A stretch of 64,000 nt of DNA, taken from assembly GCA_041395385.1 (NCBI GenBank), contig JAWLAN010000008.1, positions 62,001 through 126,000 of the forward strand, in the 5' to 3' direction. This stretch comes from JAJVHZ01 sp041395385 (lineage in GTDB: Bacteria; Pseudomonadota; Gammaproteobacteria; JAJPIJ01). Below the pieces are notes generated by a model. It made no database searches. It worked only from the letters and a program-made list of their open reading frames with translations, and was not told where the DNA came from. This document shows, in pieces, positions 8,956 to 18,194 of this stretch. The translations under genes were made by a program, and so were the position numbers. Position 1 is the stretch's first letter; every line of letters begins with the position of its first letter.

Positions 8956-11900
8956 ATGCTCGTCCTGAACGGCCCCTCCGCACTCTCCGAATTTCGCCTC
9001 GCCAAGCGCCTGAACGAGCTGCGCGTCGTGCACCCGGGGGTGCGCGGGCTGAGCGCGCGCTACGTGCACTTCGTCGACGTCGCGGAGGAGCTGGATGCCG
9101 AGGAGCGCGCGCGGCTCGATACCCTGCTGAATTATGGCTCCCCGGCGGCCGATGCCGAAAGCGATCCCGCGCTCAGCATCCACACCGCGCCGCGCTTCGG
9201 CACGGTCTCGCCATGGTCGAGCAAGGCGACGGACATCGCCCGCAACTGCGGCCTGTCCAAGATAAGACGCCTGGAGCGGGGCACGCGCTGGCGGTTGCAG
9301 ATCGAAGCGGCCGACGCACTCGATGCCGCGGTCCTCGCGGGTCTGCAGCGCGTCCTGCACGACCCGATGACGGAGTCGGTGTTCACGGACCCCGGCGAGG
9401 CCGTGCGGCTGTTCGCGCACGCCGCCCCGGCCCCGCTCGCGCACGTGGACGTGCTCGCCGCCGGGCGCGGTGCCCTGCTCGAGGCCAACCGCGAGCTGGG
9501 GCTGGCGCTTTCCGGGGAGGAGATCGACTACCTGCACCAGAGCTTCACCGCGATGCGGCGCAATCCGACGGACGTCGAGCTGATGATGTTCGCGCAGGCC
9601 AACTCCGAGCACTGCCGGCACAAGATCTTCAATGCCGGCTGGACCGTCGACGGCGAGGAGCAGCGGCACTCGCTGTTCCAGATGATCCGCAATACCCACG
9701 AGCTCAATCCGGGCAGGGTGCTGGTGGCCTACAAGGACAACGCCGCCGTCGCGCGCGGCTATGCCGGCCACCGCTGGCTGCGCGATCCCGCCAGCGGTGA
9801 GTACCGCCATCATGCCGAGGACGTGCACATCGTCATGAAGGTCGAGACCCACAACCATCCGACCGCCATCTCGCCGTATCCGGGCGCGGCCACCGGCGCC
9901 GGGGGGGAGATCCGCGACGAGGGCGCGACCGGCATCGGCGCAAGGCCTAAGGCGGGCCTGACCGGCTTCTCGGTCTCGAACCTGTGCATCCCCGGGCTGC
10001 CACAGCCCTGGGAGCGCGAGCACGGCAGGCCGGCGCGCATGGCCTCGGCGCTGTCGATCATGATCGAGGGCCCGATCGGCGCGGCGGCCTTCAACAACGA
10101 GTTCGGCAGGCCGGCGCTCGGCGGCTACTTCCGCACCTACGAACAGCGTCTCGGCGAGGAGGTGCGCGGCTATCACAAGCCGATCATGATCGCCGGCGGA
10201 GTGGGCAACATCCGCGCGGGCCACATCGAGAAGCGCGACATCCCGCCCGGCGCGCTCGTGGTCGTGCTCGGCGGCCCGGCGATGCAGATCGGCCTGGGCG
10301 GCGGCGCGGCCTCCTCGGTGGCGAGCGGCGCCGGCCAGGAGCACCTCGACTTCGCCTCGGTACAGCGCGACAACGCCGAGATGGAGCGCCGCTGCCAGGA
10401 GGTGATCGACGCCTGCGTCGCGCTGGGCGACGCTAATCCGATACTCTCCATCCACGACGTGGGCGCCGGCGGTCTGTCCAACGCCGTGCCGGAGCTGCTG
10501 CACGGCGCCGACCGCGGGGGGCTGCTCGAGCTGCGCGAGATCCCCAACGATGAGCCGGGGATGTCGCCGCTGGCCATCTGGTGCAACGAGGCGCAGGAGC
10601 GTTACGTGCTGGCGATCGGCCCCGGTGAGCTGGAGCGTTTCCGCGCCATCTGCGCGCGCGAGCGCTGCCCGTTCGCCGTCCTGGGCACCGCCACCGCCGA
10701 GCCGCAGCTGCGGTTGACGGATCGTCTGCTCGGCGGCACCCCGATCGACATGCCGATGAACGTGCTGCTCGGCAAGCCGCCGCGCATGCACCGCGTCGCG
10801 ACACGGCCGGCGCGGGTCGGAAGGATGCTCGACCTGCGCGCTGCGAAACTCGCGGAGGCGATCGAGCGGGTGATGAGCCTGCCGACCGTCGCCGACAAGG
10901 GCTTCCTCATCACCATCGGCGATCGCACCGTCGGCGGCCTGACGGCGCGCGACCAGATGGTCGGGCCATGGCAGGTTCCGGTCGCCGACTGCGCGGTCAC
11001 CGCCAGCGGCTATCGCGACATCACCGGCGAGGCGATGGCCATGGGCGAGCGCACGCCGGTCGCTCTTATCGACGCGGCGGCCTCCGCGCGCATGGCGATC
11101 GGCGAGGCGATCACGAACCTGGCGGCAGCGCGCATCATGCAGCTTTCCGACGTCGTGCTCTCGGCGAACTGGATGGCCGCCTGCGGACACGGCAACGAGG
11201 ACGCGGCCCTGTTCGACGCCGTGCAGACCGTGGGCATGGAGCTCTGTCCCGCCCTCGGCATCGCCGTGCCGGTAGGCAAGGATTCGTTGTCGATGAAGAC
11301 CGTGTGGAAGGACGAGCGCGGCGAGCACCGGGTGGTGGCGCCGGTGTCGCTCATCGTCTCGGCGTTCGCGCCGGTGGTCGACGTCAGGCAGACCCTGACG
11401 CCGCAATTGCGCGCGGACTGCGGCGAGACCGAGCTGCTGCTCATCGACCTGGGCCGCGGCCGCTGCCGCCTCGGCGGCTCCTGTCTGGCGCAGGTCTACG
11501 GCCAGCTCGGCGCCGAGGCGCCGGACCTCGAGGCACCGCAGGACCTGCGGAATATCTTCGCTACCGTGCAGGTCCTGAACGAGGCCGGCCTGCTGCTCGC
11601 CTATCACGACCGCTCCGACGGCGGCCTGTTCACGACGATCGCGGAAATGGCCTTCGCCGGGCGCACCGGCGTGACGCTGGATCTCGACGCGGTCGGCGGC
11701 GACGTCGTCTCGGCCCTGTTCAACGAGGAGCTCGGCGCGGTCGTGCAGGTGGCCCGCGCGCATCGCGAGGAGGTGCGCGCGCAGTTCGCCGCCGTCGGAC
11801 TCGGCGACTGCGTGCTCCCGGTCGGCGCGCCGGCCGACGACCCGAGACTCCGGATCCGCCGCGGCGGCGACACGCTCTACGACTCGGACCTGACGGAGTT

Positions 11901-12846
11901 GCGGCGCCTGTGGTCGCAGACCAGTCATCGGATGCGTGCCCTGCGCGACCACCCCGACTGCGCGCAGGAGGAGTTCGATGCGCTGCTCGACCGCGCCGAC
12001 CCCGGCCTCGGCGTCCACGCCACCTTCAGCATCGACTCCGCCCCGGCGATCCTCGGCGCGGCGCGGCCGCGCGTGGCGATACTGCGCGAGCAGGGGGTGA
12101 ATGGCCACAGCGAGATGGCGGCCGCCTTCGACACGGCCGGTTTCACCGCCGTGGACGTGCACATGAGCGACATCCTGGGCGGCCGCGCGACGCTGCGCGA
12201 TTTCAGCGGCCTGGCGGCCTGCGGTGGGTTCTCCTACGGCGACGTGCTCGGCGCGGGCGGCGGCTGGGCGAAATCGATACTCTACAACCCGCGCGCGCGG
12301 GAGGAGTTCGCCGCCTTCCTGGCGCGGGCGGACCGCTTCGCCCTCGGCGTGTGCAACGGCTGCCAGATGCTGTCGCAGCTGGGCTCAATGGTCCCCGGGG
12401 CCGAGCACTGGCCGCGCTTCGTGCGCAATCGCTCCGAGCAGTTCGAGGCCCGCCTGGTGATGGTCGAGATCCTCGACACCGCCTCGATCTTCTTCGCCGG
12501 CATGGCCGGCTCGCGCCTGCCGATCGTGGTCGCCCACGGCGAGGGCCGTGCCCTGTTCAGCGACGAGCGCGGCCCGCGTCAGGCGTTGCACGCGAAGCTC
12601 GCCCCGATGCGCTACGTCGACCATCACGGCCGCGCGGCGGAGACCTACCCGTACAATCCCAACGGCTCGCCGCTCGGCATCACCGCGCTCACCAACACCG
12701 ACGGCCGCGTGACCATACTGATGCCGCACCCGGAACGGGTGTTTCTGCGCAAGCAGTTCTCGTGGATCGATCCGCGATGGCGGCAGCCGGAAGGCCCGTG
12801 GTTGCGGATGTTCCGCAACGCCCGGGCCTGGGTGGACGCGTCCTGA
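8956..12846 (+). CDS. purL: phosphoribosylformylglycinamidine synthase
   Basis: 1296 residues, the length of large single-chain PurL. The chosen ATG gives MLVLNGPSALSEFRLAKRLN, aligning with E. coli PurL; the frame is open further upstream but this is spurious. The FGAM synthase domain contains ANSEHCRHKIFNAGW, VETHNHPTAISPYPGAATG and GVGNIRAGH. The C-terminal glutaminase has LGVCNGCQMLSQLG (nucleophile Cys) and the catalytic His/Glu in MPHPERVF. It converts FGAR, ATP and glutamine to FGAM, step four of purine synthesis. The stop lies 18 bp from the convergent FecR gene, with no evident terminator. Confidence 0.97.
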   Translation: MLVLNGPSALSEFRLAKRLNELRVVHPGVRGLSARYVHFVDVAEELDAEERARLDTLLNYGSPAADAESDPALSIHTAPRFGTVSPWSSKATDIARNCGLSKIRRLERGTRWRLQIEAADALDAAVLAGLQRVLHDPMTESVFTDPGEAVRLFAHAAPAPLAHVDVLAAGRGALLEANRELGLALSGEEIDYLHQSFTAMRRNPTDVELMMFAQANSEHCRHKIFNAGWTVDGEEQRHSLFQMIRNTHELNPGRVLVAYKDNAAVARGYAGHRWLRDPASGEYRHHAEDVHIVMKVETHNHPTAISPYPGAATGAGGEIRDEGATGIGARPKAGLTGFSVSNLCIPGLPQPWEREHGRPARMASALSIMIEGPIGAAAFNNEFGRPALGGYFRTYEQRLGEEVRGYHKPIMIAGGVGNIRAGHIEKRDIPPGALVVVLGGPAMQIGLGGGAASSVASGAGQEHLDFASVQRDNAEMERRCQEVIDACVALGDANPILSIHDVGAGGLSNAVPELLHGADRGGLLELREIPNDEPGMSPLAIWCNEAQERYVLAIGPGELERFRAICARERCPFAVLGTATAEPQLRLTDRLLGGTPIDMPMNVLLGKPPRMHRVATRPARVGRMLDLRAAKLAEAIERVMSLPTVADKGFLITIGDRTVGGLTARDQMVGPWQVPVADCAVTASGYRDITGEAMAMGERTPVALIDAAASARMAIGEAITNLAAARIMQLSDVVLSANWMAACGHGNEDAALFDAVQTVGMELCPALGIAVPVGKDSLSMKTVWKDERGEHRVVAPVSLIVSAFAPVVDVRQTLTPQLRADCGETELLLIDLGRGRCRLGGSCLAQVYGQLGAEAPDLEAPQDLRNIFATVQVLNEAGLLLAYHDRSDGGLFTTIAEMAFAGRTGVTLDLDAVGGDVVSALFNEELGAVVQVARAHREEVRAQFAAVGLGDCVLPVGAPADDPRLRIRRGGDTLYDSDLTELRRLWSQTSHRMRALRDHPDCAQEEFDALLDRADPGLGVHATFSIDSAPAILGAARPRVAILREQGVNGHSEMAAAFDTAGFTAVDVHMSDILGGRATLRDFSGLAACGGFSYGDVLGAGGGWAKSILYNPRAREEFAAFLARADRFALGVCNGCQMLSQLGSMVPGAEHWPRFVRNRSEQFEARLVMVEILDTASIFFAGMAGSRLPIVVAHGEGRALFSDERGPRQALHAKLAPMRYVDHHGRAAETYPYNPNGSPLGITALTNTDGRVTILMPHPERVFLRKQFSWIDPRWRQPEGPWLRMFRNARAWVDAS

Positions 12847-12864
12847 GCCGCGGCGGGGGTCCGA

Positions 12865-13680
12865 TCAGGGGCTAGGCGCGGTCGACGGACCGGTGCTCGG
12901 CGGCGTGATGACGCCGCCGCCGCTGCTCGGTGGCGGGATCTCCGGCGTCGGCGGCGGCACCGGGTCGATCTTCGGCGGCGTGAAATCGACCGGATTTTCG
13001 CCGGCCCTGAAGTTCGGATCGTCGAGCGGATTGCCGCCAAGCTCGTCCAGCGGGCCGCCGTCGCCGTTCTCCTCCACCAGGACGGGCGGCGTGTTCTCGT
13101 CCTTCACATAGGCGGACCTGCCCGCCGGCACGTCGAGCGACCCGGCCCGATTGGACAGGTTGGTCGTGCCGTCGTCGGTCGTCTCGTGCAGGCCGTTCTC
13201 CTTGCCCTCGCAATCGTTGTTGCAGATATCGCCCTCGTAGGCGGTGCCGCGAATGCCGATGGTGGCCACCGCGGTCTTCACCCGATAGGCGTCCCGGTTC
13301 TTGTGGCCGATGGCGCCGCTGATGGCACGGAAACCGCCCTTCAGCAGGCTGAAGAAGCTGCGCTCGGTGCCATCCTCGCTGCCGGCGTAGCGATACTCGT
13401 CGATGCGGAACTGCGTGCGCGGCTTCAGCGCGATGACGCCGCCGTCGCGAAAGTGGATCTGCGCCCGGCCGTCGTTCGTGCTCAGCGTGTCGCCGGCACT
13501 GACCATGTCGTTCTTGCTCACGGCGCGCGTCTGGCCATCGGCGCCCGTGGCCTGAACCTGACCGGTCACCGACACGACACGGCCTGCGGAATCCGCCGCC
13601 ACGGCCACGCCCGTCATCACTGCCACCATGGCGCAGACCGCCGTCACGCGTGCAATTATCGCCCCGCCATTCATCTGCAT
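12865..13680 (-). CDS. secreted FecR-domain protein with proline-rich tail
   Basis: 271 residues. A signal peptide (AVCAMVAVMTGVAVAADS) is followed by a FecR domain of about residues 30-150. Its marks are GRVVSVTGQVQA, DGGVIALKPRTQFRIDEY, a LLKGGFRAISGAIG segment and the hallmark TAVATIGIRGTAYEG. A Cys pair (ICNNDC) follows. The tail is Pro/Gly/Ser-rich and disordered. This is not the TonB-linked sigma regulator FecR, because there is no cytoplasmic domain, sigma factor or TonB receptor nearby; the FecR fold is used as an extracytoplasmic module. It is third gene of a minus-strand cluster. Start could be 13680 or 13674; GGGAGA lies upstream. Confidence 0.8.
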   Translation of the reverse strand: MQMNGGAIIARVTAVCAMVAVMTGVAVAADSAGRVVSVTGQVQATGADGQTRAVSKNDMVSAGDTLSTNDGRAQIHFRDGGVIALKPRTQFRIDEYRYAGSEDGTERSFFSLLKGGFRAISGAIGHKNRDAYRVKTAVATIGIRGTAYEGDICNNDCEGKENGLHETTDDGTTNLSNRAGSLDVPAGRSAYVKDENTPPVLVEENGDGGPLDELGGNPLDDPNFRAGENPVDFTPPKIDPVPPPTPEIPPPSSGGGVITPPSTGPSTAPSP

Positions 13681-13742
13681 GTCGACTGTCTCCCAAATGG
13701 TCTTGCGGCATTGCGCATACCCGACTCCGGGCCGCGTCCATC

Positions 13743-15287
13743 CTAAGGAAGGGACACCTCGTTGTTGAACTGGAAGGCGGCGGCCCCCGACAGCGGATCG
13801 ATGTCCTGGATCGTGTAAGTCAGTCCCGCGTGTGACGGGATGGTGCCGATCGTCGAGGTCGTCGCGCCGCTCAGGAACCCCGCGATATCCACGCCGCAGC
13901 CGTTTACGCACGCGCTGGTGCTGCCGATGGCGGTTCCGGTGTCTGCGAAGATCGGATTCACGCCGCCGCCGGAGCTCGACAACAACAGGATGGCCATGGG
14001 GCCGCTGCTCACGGTGTAATTCGCGCCGCCCTGTACCACCGTCATCCCGGAAAGCTGCGCGGTCGGCTCGGTCGAAAAGTTCACGGCCAGGGTGCCGCCT
14101 CGCACCACGCCGGGCGCGCCGCTGCCGCTGGCGCGCGTCGGTGCCGTGAAAGCGGCGAGATCATAGAACGCCACGCCCCCGGAGCTCAGGGCCGACTCGG
14201 AGACCGTCGCGGAGGTGCCGTAGGCGAAATGCAGTCCCTGCTCGCCGCTCAGCGTCTCGGTCTTGCTCACCCCGTCCTGGATGTCGGTGTAGGTGCCGCC
14301 GCCCCAGCGCGCCAGGAACAGCGCGCCGTTCGCGCTGGAATAGGAGTCCTGCACGCTGGCCGTTCCCAGCACCGCCGAATGCTGTATGCCGCTGGAGCTC
14401 TCCACGCCGGTGATCGCAGTGGGCGGATTCTTGTCCACGCCGACCAGGAAGGCGAGCTCGGGTTTGCTGTTATCTCCACCGCCGACGACCGATGCAACGA
14501 GGTCGCCGCTCTCCGGAGCCGCGGGGCTCCCTTCCGGCGCCCCGAGCAGATCGCCCTCGGCGTCGCGCTGATCACCGGCGGCATAGCCGCCTTCGGGCGT
14601 AGCGCCGGGCGCGCCTTCCCCTTCTCCCTCTTTGTCCTCCTCCTCTTCGCCCTCGCCGGGCGTGACCGCGGCGTAGGCGTTGGGCCCGGCGTCGACCTCG
14701 CGAATGTCGCAGGTGGCGCACTCGGTATAGAAGGTCTCGCCCGGTTCGATGTCCTGGCTGTCCTTCTCGTTCTGCAGCGTCAGCGTGTCCTGGTTGCCCG
14801 TCACGTACAGCCCGTCGGGATGGCCGCCGCAACTGCCGCCGTCGCAGAGGTTCGCCCTGCCGGCGCTGCCGCGGATGCCGATGGTCGCCACCGCCGTCTT
14901 GATCCGGAAGTTCTCCTTGTTCTTGTGACCGATGGCCCCGGTGATGAAGCGGATCCCGCCCTTCACGAGGTTGAAGAAGCTGCGCTCGCTGCCGTCCTCG
15001 GCACCCGCGTAGTTGTACTCGTCGATCTGGAACTGCGTGTCGGGCTGCAGGGCGATGAAGCCGCCGTCGGCCATGCGCATCTGCAGGCGGCCCTGGCCGG
15101 TCACCAGCGTCTGGCCGGGCTGCACCGTCATGCCGCGGCGCACCGGCTGCGCGCCGCCCGCCCCATCCATCACGCGGACGTCGCCGTGCGCATAGACCAC
15201 GTCGGCCGCGGGCGCCGCGCCCGCATTCGTGGCCACCAGCGCCGCCAGGAGGGACACCGCCATTCCGAACCCGCGTACTCCGCCCAT
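13743..15287 (-). CDS. secreted FecR-domain protein with TbpB-like C-terminal domain
   Basis: 514 residues. The start at 15287 is preceded by AAGGAG; the frame stays open upstream. After a signal peptide comes a FecR domain (about 30-150) closely related to the neighbouring paralogue, with RSFFNLVKGGIRFITGAIGH and AVATIGIRGSAG. An acidic Glu/Gly linker (EGEEEEDKEGEGEG) follows. The C-terminal half ends in GGTLAVNFSTEPTAQLSG and AGFLSG...GLTYTIQ...LSGAAAFQ. This resembles the eight-stranded barrel of transferrin-binding protein B-like surface proteins, which are Slam substrates. No lipobox is seen, so surface anchoring, if any, is not by a lipid. The TbpB comparison is inference from the repeated strand pattern. 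Confidence 0.72.
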   Translation of the reverse strand: MGGVRGFGMAVSLLAALVATNAGAAPAADVVYAHGDVRVMDGAGGAQPVRRGMTVQPGQTLVTGQGRLQMRMADGGFIALQPDTQFQIDEYNYAGAEDGSERSFFNLVKGGIRFITGAIGHKNKENFRIKTAVATIGIRGSAGRANLCDGGSCGGHPDGLYVTGNQDTLTLQNEKDSQDIEPGETFYTECATCDIREVDAGPNAYAAVTPGEGEEEEDKEGEGEGAPGATPEGGYAAGDQRDAEGDLLGAPEGSPAAPESGDLVASVVGGGDNSKPELAFLVGVDKNPPTAITGVESSSGIQHSAVLGTASVQDSYSSANGALFLARWGGGTYTDIQDGVSKTETLSGEQGLHFAYGTSATVSESALSSGGVAFYDLAAFTAPTRASGSGAPGVVRGGTLAVNFSTEPTAQLSGMTVVQGGANYTVSSGPMAILLLSSSGGGVNPIFADTGTAIGSTSACVNGCGVDIAGFLSGATTSTIGTIPSHAGLTYTIQDIDPLSGAAAFQFNNEVSLP

Positions 15288-15585
15288 GACTCGCTCCTTG
15301 GCCGGCATTCCCGCGGGCAGACGAACCGATCCCCGACAGGCCGACCTGGTTGATGGTCGTTTCAATTCAATCATACGCGCCTGAAACAGCGCTGGCACCC
15401 GGGCCGTTGGCGGCTGTCGCCGCGACGCGACGCGCCCCGCCCGGGCCCGGCCCGATCCGGCTCGCTCCCCGCCCTTCGGCGACGCGCACGGCATGCGCCG
15501 TCCGCCGTTGCTGGCCCCGCGGGCGCCTGGGGTGGTTCGAGGCAAATCCCAAGCCCGTGCGGGCGTTGGGCGACGGCGCGGATTG

Positions 15586-17004
15586 TCAGAACGCACTGCG
15601 GAAGAAGACCATCGCCTCCCACCGGTCGTAATCGTTCAGCACGACGTTGGAGTCGTTGGAGGTGTAGCGGACCTCGGGACGTATGCTGATCATGCGCGTC
15701 ACGGAGTAGCGAACGCCGCCGTTGACGCTCACGTAGTCGTCCTCGCGGCAATCCACCTCGTCGCAATCGGTGGGATCGGCGCCGGCCAGAAAGAAGCCCG
15801 GCGACGCGCTGTCGTACCAGCTGCCTTCGTAGATCACCGAGCCGAATACCCGGGCGCGGTTGGTGAAGGAATACTCCCCACCCACCCGCAGTCCGGCGAG
15901 GTTTCGTCCGACGCCGAGCGCGGGCCGGACCGGATCGTCGTTGTCGTTCAGATTCACCTCGGTGCCGCCATAGCCGCTGGCGTAGACGACCGGCGCGCCG
16001 CCGCCGCTAAACGCGTGCACCCATCCGGCGCCGGCCACGTAGCGATTAACGTCGCGCAGGCTCTGCCCGGGATAACGGATCATGGCGAGCTGGCTGAACA
16101 GGCTCACCTGATCCGACCTGCCGTGGGTGTGCGTGTAATCGAAGTTGAAGGCCGCGAGATCGCGATTCTCCTCGCTGCCCACGAGGAATTTCTGCCCGTA
16201 CGCGGAACCGCGGAGCCGATCCGCGTCCGACAGCGCGTACGCAACCCCGAGCGTGCCGTCGGCGGCCGCGGTCGAACAGGACGTCTCGCCCTCCGGCGTG
16301 TTGCAGACGGTATCCGACATGGCGGCGCGGTGCTGCAGGTTCACGCCGCCGTACAGCGTCCACGGCTCGGCCAGCGGACTGTTGAAGCTGAATCCCGTGT
16401 CGATGCTCCAGATGGCGCTGTCCTGCTCGAGGGCGGAATCCCCGAGCGTCGCCGGGATCACCGGCGAGATCAGCGGCACGATGATCTGGGTCTGGTCGGT
16501 CGCGCTGTTGACGTTGGAGTCGTAGCCCGCGCCGACCTCGACATAGGCCCGGTAGGTCGTGCGCCTCGCCTCGTTGCGGACATCGATGGCCGCGAGGTAG
16601 CGGTCGATGTTCTGCTGCACCGTCGGCGGCAGCTTCTCGCCGCTGACCTGCTCGAACTGCGCCTTGGCCGCATCGTTCTCACCCATCTCGTAATAGGCGC
16701 GCCCGAGCTCGGCCTGGGCGGCGGCATTGTTGGGCTCGGCGTCGAGCACGCGCTCGAGGGCGAAGGTCGCCTCGGTGGGTTTGCCGGCGTCGATCGCGGA
16801 CATGCCGTAGAGCAGGTCGAACTCCGGATCGCCGGCCTTGGCCGCGACCGCGGGCTTGAGGACCTCGTAGGCCTCCGCACCCCTGCGCTTGGCGAGCAGA
16901 TCCCGGGCCTTGGCATACAGTGCCTCGTCCGCGGCCACGCCGAGCGTGGCCAGGAGCGTGAACCCTGCCGCTAAGCCTCTGAGATTTCGACGTAATCCGG
17001 ACAC
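15586..17004 (-). CDS. TPR plus outer-membrane beta-barrel protein (Slam/DUF560-like)
   Basis: 472 residues. There is a signal peptide (FTLLATLGVAA), then TPR units of about residues 25-150 (ALYAKARDLLAKRRGAEAYE, ATFALERVLDAEPNNAAAQA). A barrel starts at YRAYVEVGAGYDSNVNSATD and alternates amphipathic strands to a terminal Phe (EAMVFFRSAF), the outer-membrane C-terminal signal. This architecture matches surface lipoprotein assembly modulators (Slam/DUF560), which translocate TbpB-type proteins across the outer membrane. It is the first gene of a leftward cluster with two FecR proteins, one having a TbpB-like end. Function as a translocator is inferred. Confidence 0.75.
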   Translation of the reverse strand: MSGLRRNLRGLAAGFTLLATLGVAADEALYAKARDLLAKRRGAEAYEVLKPAVAAKAGDPEFDLLYGMSAIDAGKPTEATFALERVLDAEPNNAAAQAELGRAYYEMGENDAAKAQFEQVSGEKLPPTVQQNIDRYLAAIDVRNEARRTTYRAYVEVGAGYDSNVNSATDQTQIIVPLISPVIPATLGDSALEQDSAIWSIDTGFSFNSPLAEPWTLYGGVNLQHRAAMSDTVCNTPEGETSCSTAAADGTLGVAYALSDADRLRGSAYGQKFLVGSEENRDLAAFNFDYTHTHGRSDQVSLFSQLAMIRYPGQSLRDVNRYVAGAGWVHAFSGGGAPVVYASGYGGTEVNLNDNDDPVRPALGVGRNLAGLRVGGEYSFTNRARVFGSVIYEGSWYDSASPGFFLAGADPTDCDEVDCREDDYVSVNGGVRYSVTRMISIRPEVRYTSNDSNVVLNDYDRWEAMVFFRSAF

Positions 17005-17049
17005 CGCACCCCTCCCCTGGCGGACCTAGAGCACTGCCGACACTTCGAC

Positions 17050-17078
17050 CTTATGATGAACAATAATTGATAACTCAA
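17050..17078 (-). promoter_or_regulatory. candidate sigma-70 promoter for the TPR-barrel/FecR cluster
   Basis: On the minus strand TTGAGT (17073-17078) and CATAAG (17050-17055) are separated by 17 bp, 46 bp upstream of the start at 17004. It sits in an AT-rich island (17045-17110) that contrasts with the surrounding GC-rich DNA and that also lies upstream of msrP. No convincing plus-strand pair was found. Confidence 0.35.
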
Positions 17079-17234
17079 GGAATTACAAGGTTTTTATATC
17101 CTCAAGATATCGGTACGTAACGTTCGGCGGCGACACCCTCTCTAACCGGGCGTGCAAGGTTGTAACGCGAGCCCTGCCGGCATGTACCCCAAGCGCCACA
17201 GGGCCAGGCTGCAGTCCAAAGAGAGGGCACCGCG

Positions 17235-18194
17235 ATGCTGATCAGACGTCCACAAGAGATCCCCTCCTCGGAGATCACGGAGCGATCGGTGTGCCTGCGC
17301 CGCCGCGAATTCCTCTCCCGTTCGATAGACGCCGGCCTCACCGCCGCCGCCCTCGGTGCGTTCGGCGGCCTGGCGGCGCCGTCCGTGCTCGCCGGGGAGA
17401 AACTGCCCGGCGTGGCGAAATCCGCCTACGTGACCGACGAGGAGCTCACGCCCTACGAGTCGGCGACCACCTACAACAACTTCTACGAGTTCGGGACCGC
17501 CAAGGAGGACCCCTCGCTGTACGCGAAGGAGCTCAAGACACGCCCGTGGTCGGTGACGGTCGAGGGCGAGTGCGCCAGGCCGGGCACCTACGCGCTGGAG
17601 GACTTCCTGAAACCGCACGCGCTTGAGGAGCGCGTCTATCGCCTGCGCTGCGTGGAGGCGTGGTCGATGGTGATCCCGTGGGTTGGATTCCCGCTGGGCG
17701 ACGCCATCAAGCGCTTCGAGCCCACGGGCAACGCCAAGTACGTGGAGTTCACGACGCTGCTCGACCCGGAGCAGATGCCGGGCCAGCGCCGGCCCGTGCT
17801 CGACTGGCCGTACGTGGAGGGCCTGCGCATGGACGAGGCCATGCATCCGCTCACCCTCCTCGCCGTCGGCATGTACGGCGAGGTGCTGCCGAACCAGAAC
17901 GGCGCGCCGCTGAGGCTCGTGGTGCCGTGGAAGTACGGCTTCAAGAGCATCAAGTCGATCGTGAAGCTCCGATTCACCGAAGAGCAGCCGGGTTCGACCT
18001 GGAACCGCACGGCGCCGGATGAGTACGGCTTTTACTCCAACGTCAATCCCGAGCGCGATCACCCGCGCTGGAGCCAGGCCAGGGAGCGCCGCATCGGCGA
18101 ATTCCTCAAACGGCCGACGCTGCCCTTCAACGGCTACGCCGACCAGGTCGCCTCGCTCTACACGGGCATGGACCTCGTCAACAAGTACTTCTGA
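17235..18194 (+). CDS. msrP: protein-methionine-sulfoxide reductase catalytic subunit MsrP
   Basis: 319-residue molybdoenzyme of the YedY/SUOX fold. It has a twin-arginine leader (RRREFLSRSIDAG then a hydrophobic stretch to VLAGEK), so it is exported folded through Tat. Cys139 in YRLRCVEAWSMVIPW is the molybdenum ligand. The C-terminal NRTAPDEYGFYSNVNPERDH is typical. It repairs periplasmic methionine sulfoxide with electrons from MsrQ. Stop and the msrQ start overlap (TGATG), so the two subunits are translationally coupled. The upstream 230 bp is an AT-rich regulatory region shared with the divergent TPR-barrel gene; no HprSR-type regulator is nearby. Confidence 0.95.
   Translation: MLIRRPQEIPSSEITERSVCLRRREFLSRSIDAGLTAAALGAFGGLAAPSVLAGEKLPGVAKSAYVTDEELTPYESATTYNNFYEFGTAKEDPSLYAKELKTRPWSVTVEGECARPGTYALEDFLKPHALEERVYRLRCVEAWSMVIPWVGFPLGDAIKRFEPTGNAKYVEFTTLLDPEQMPGQRRPVLDWPYVEGLRMDEAMHPLTLLAVGMYGEVLPNQNGAPLRLVVPWKYGFKSIKSIVKLRFTEEQPGSTWNRTAPDEYGFYSNVNPERDHPRWSQARERRIGEFLKRPTLPFNGYADQVASLYTGMDLVNKYF

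Noticed and set aside
8830..12162. An 1110-codon minus-strand frame opposite purL
   Set aside because: It is a composition artefact of high-GC third positions; purL on the other strand is complete and conserved.
12865..15287. FecR genes as part of a FecIR-TonB iron signalling system
   Set aside because: There is no sigma factor, no TonB-dependent receptor and no cytoplasmic or membrane-spanning segment in the proteins.
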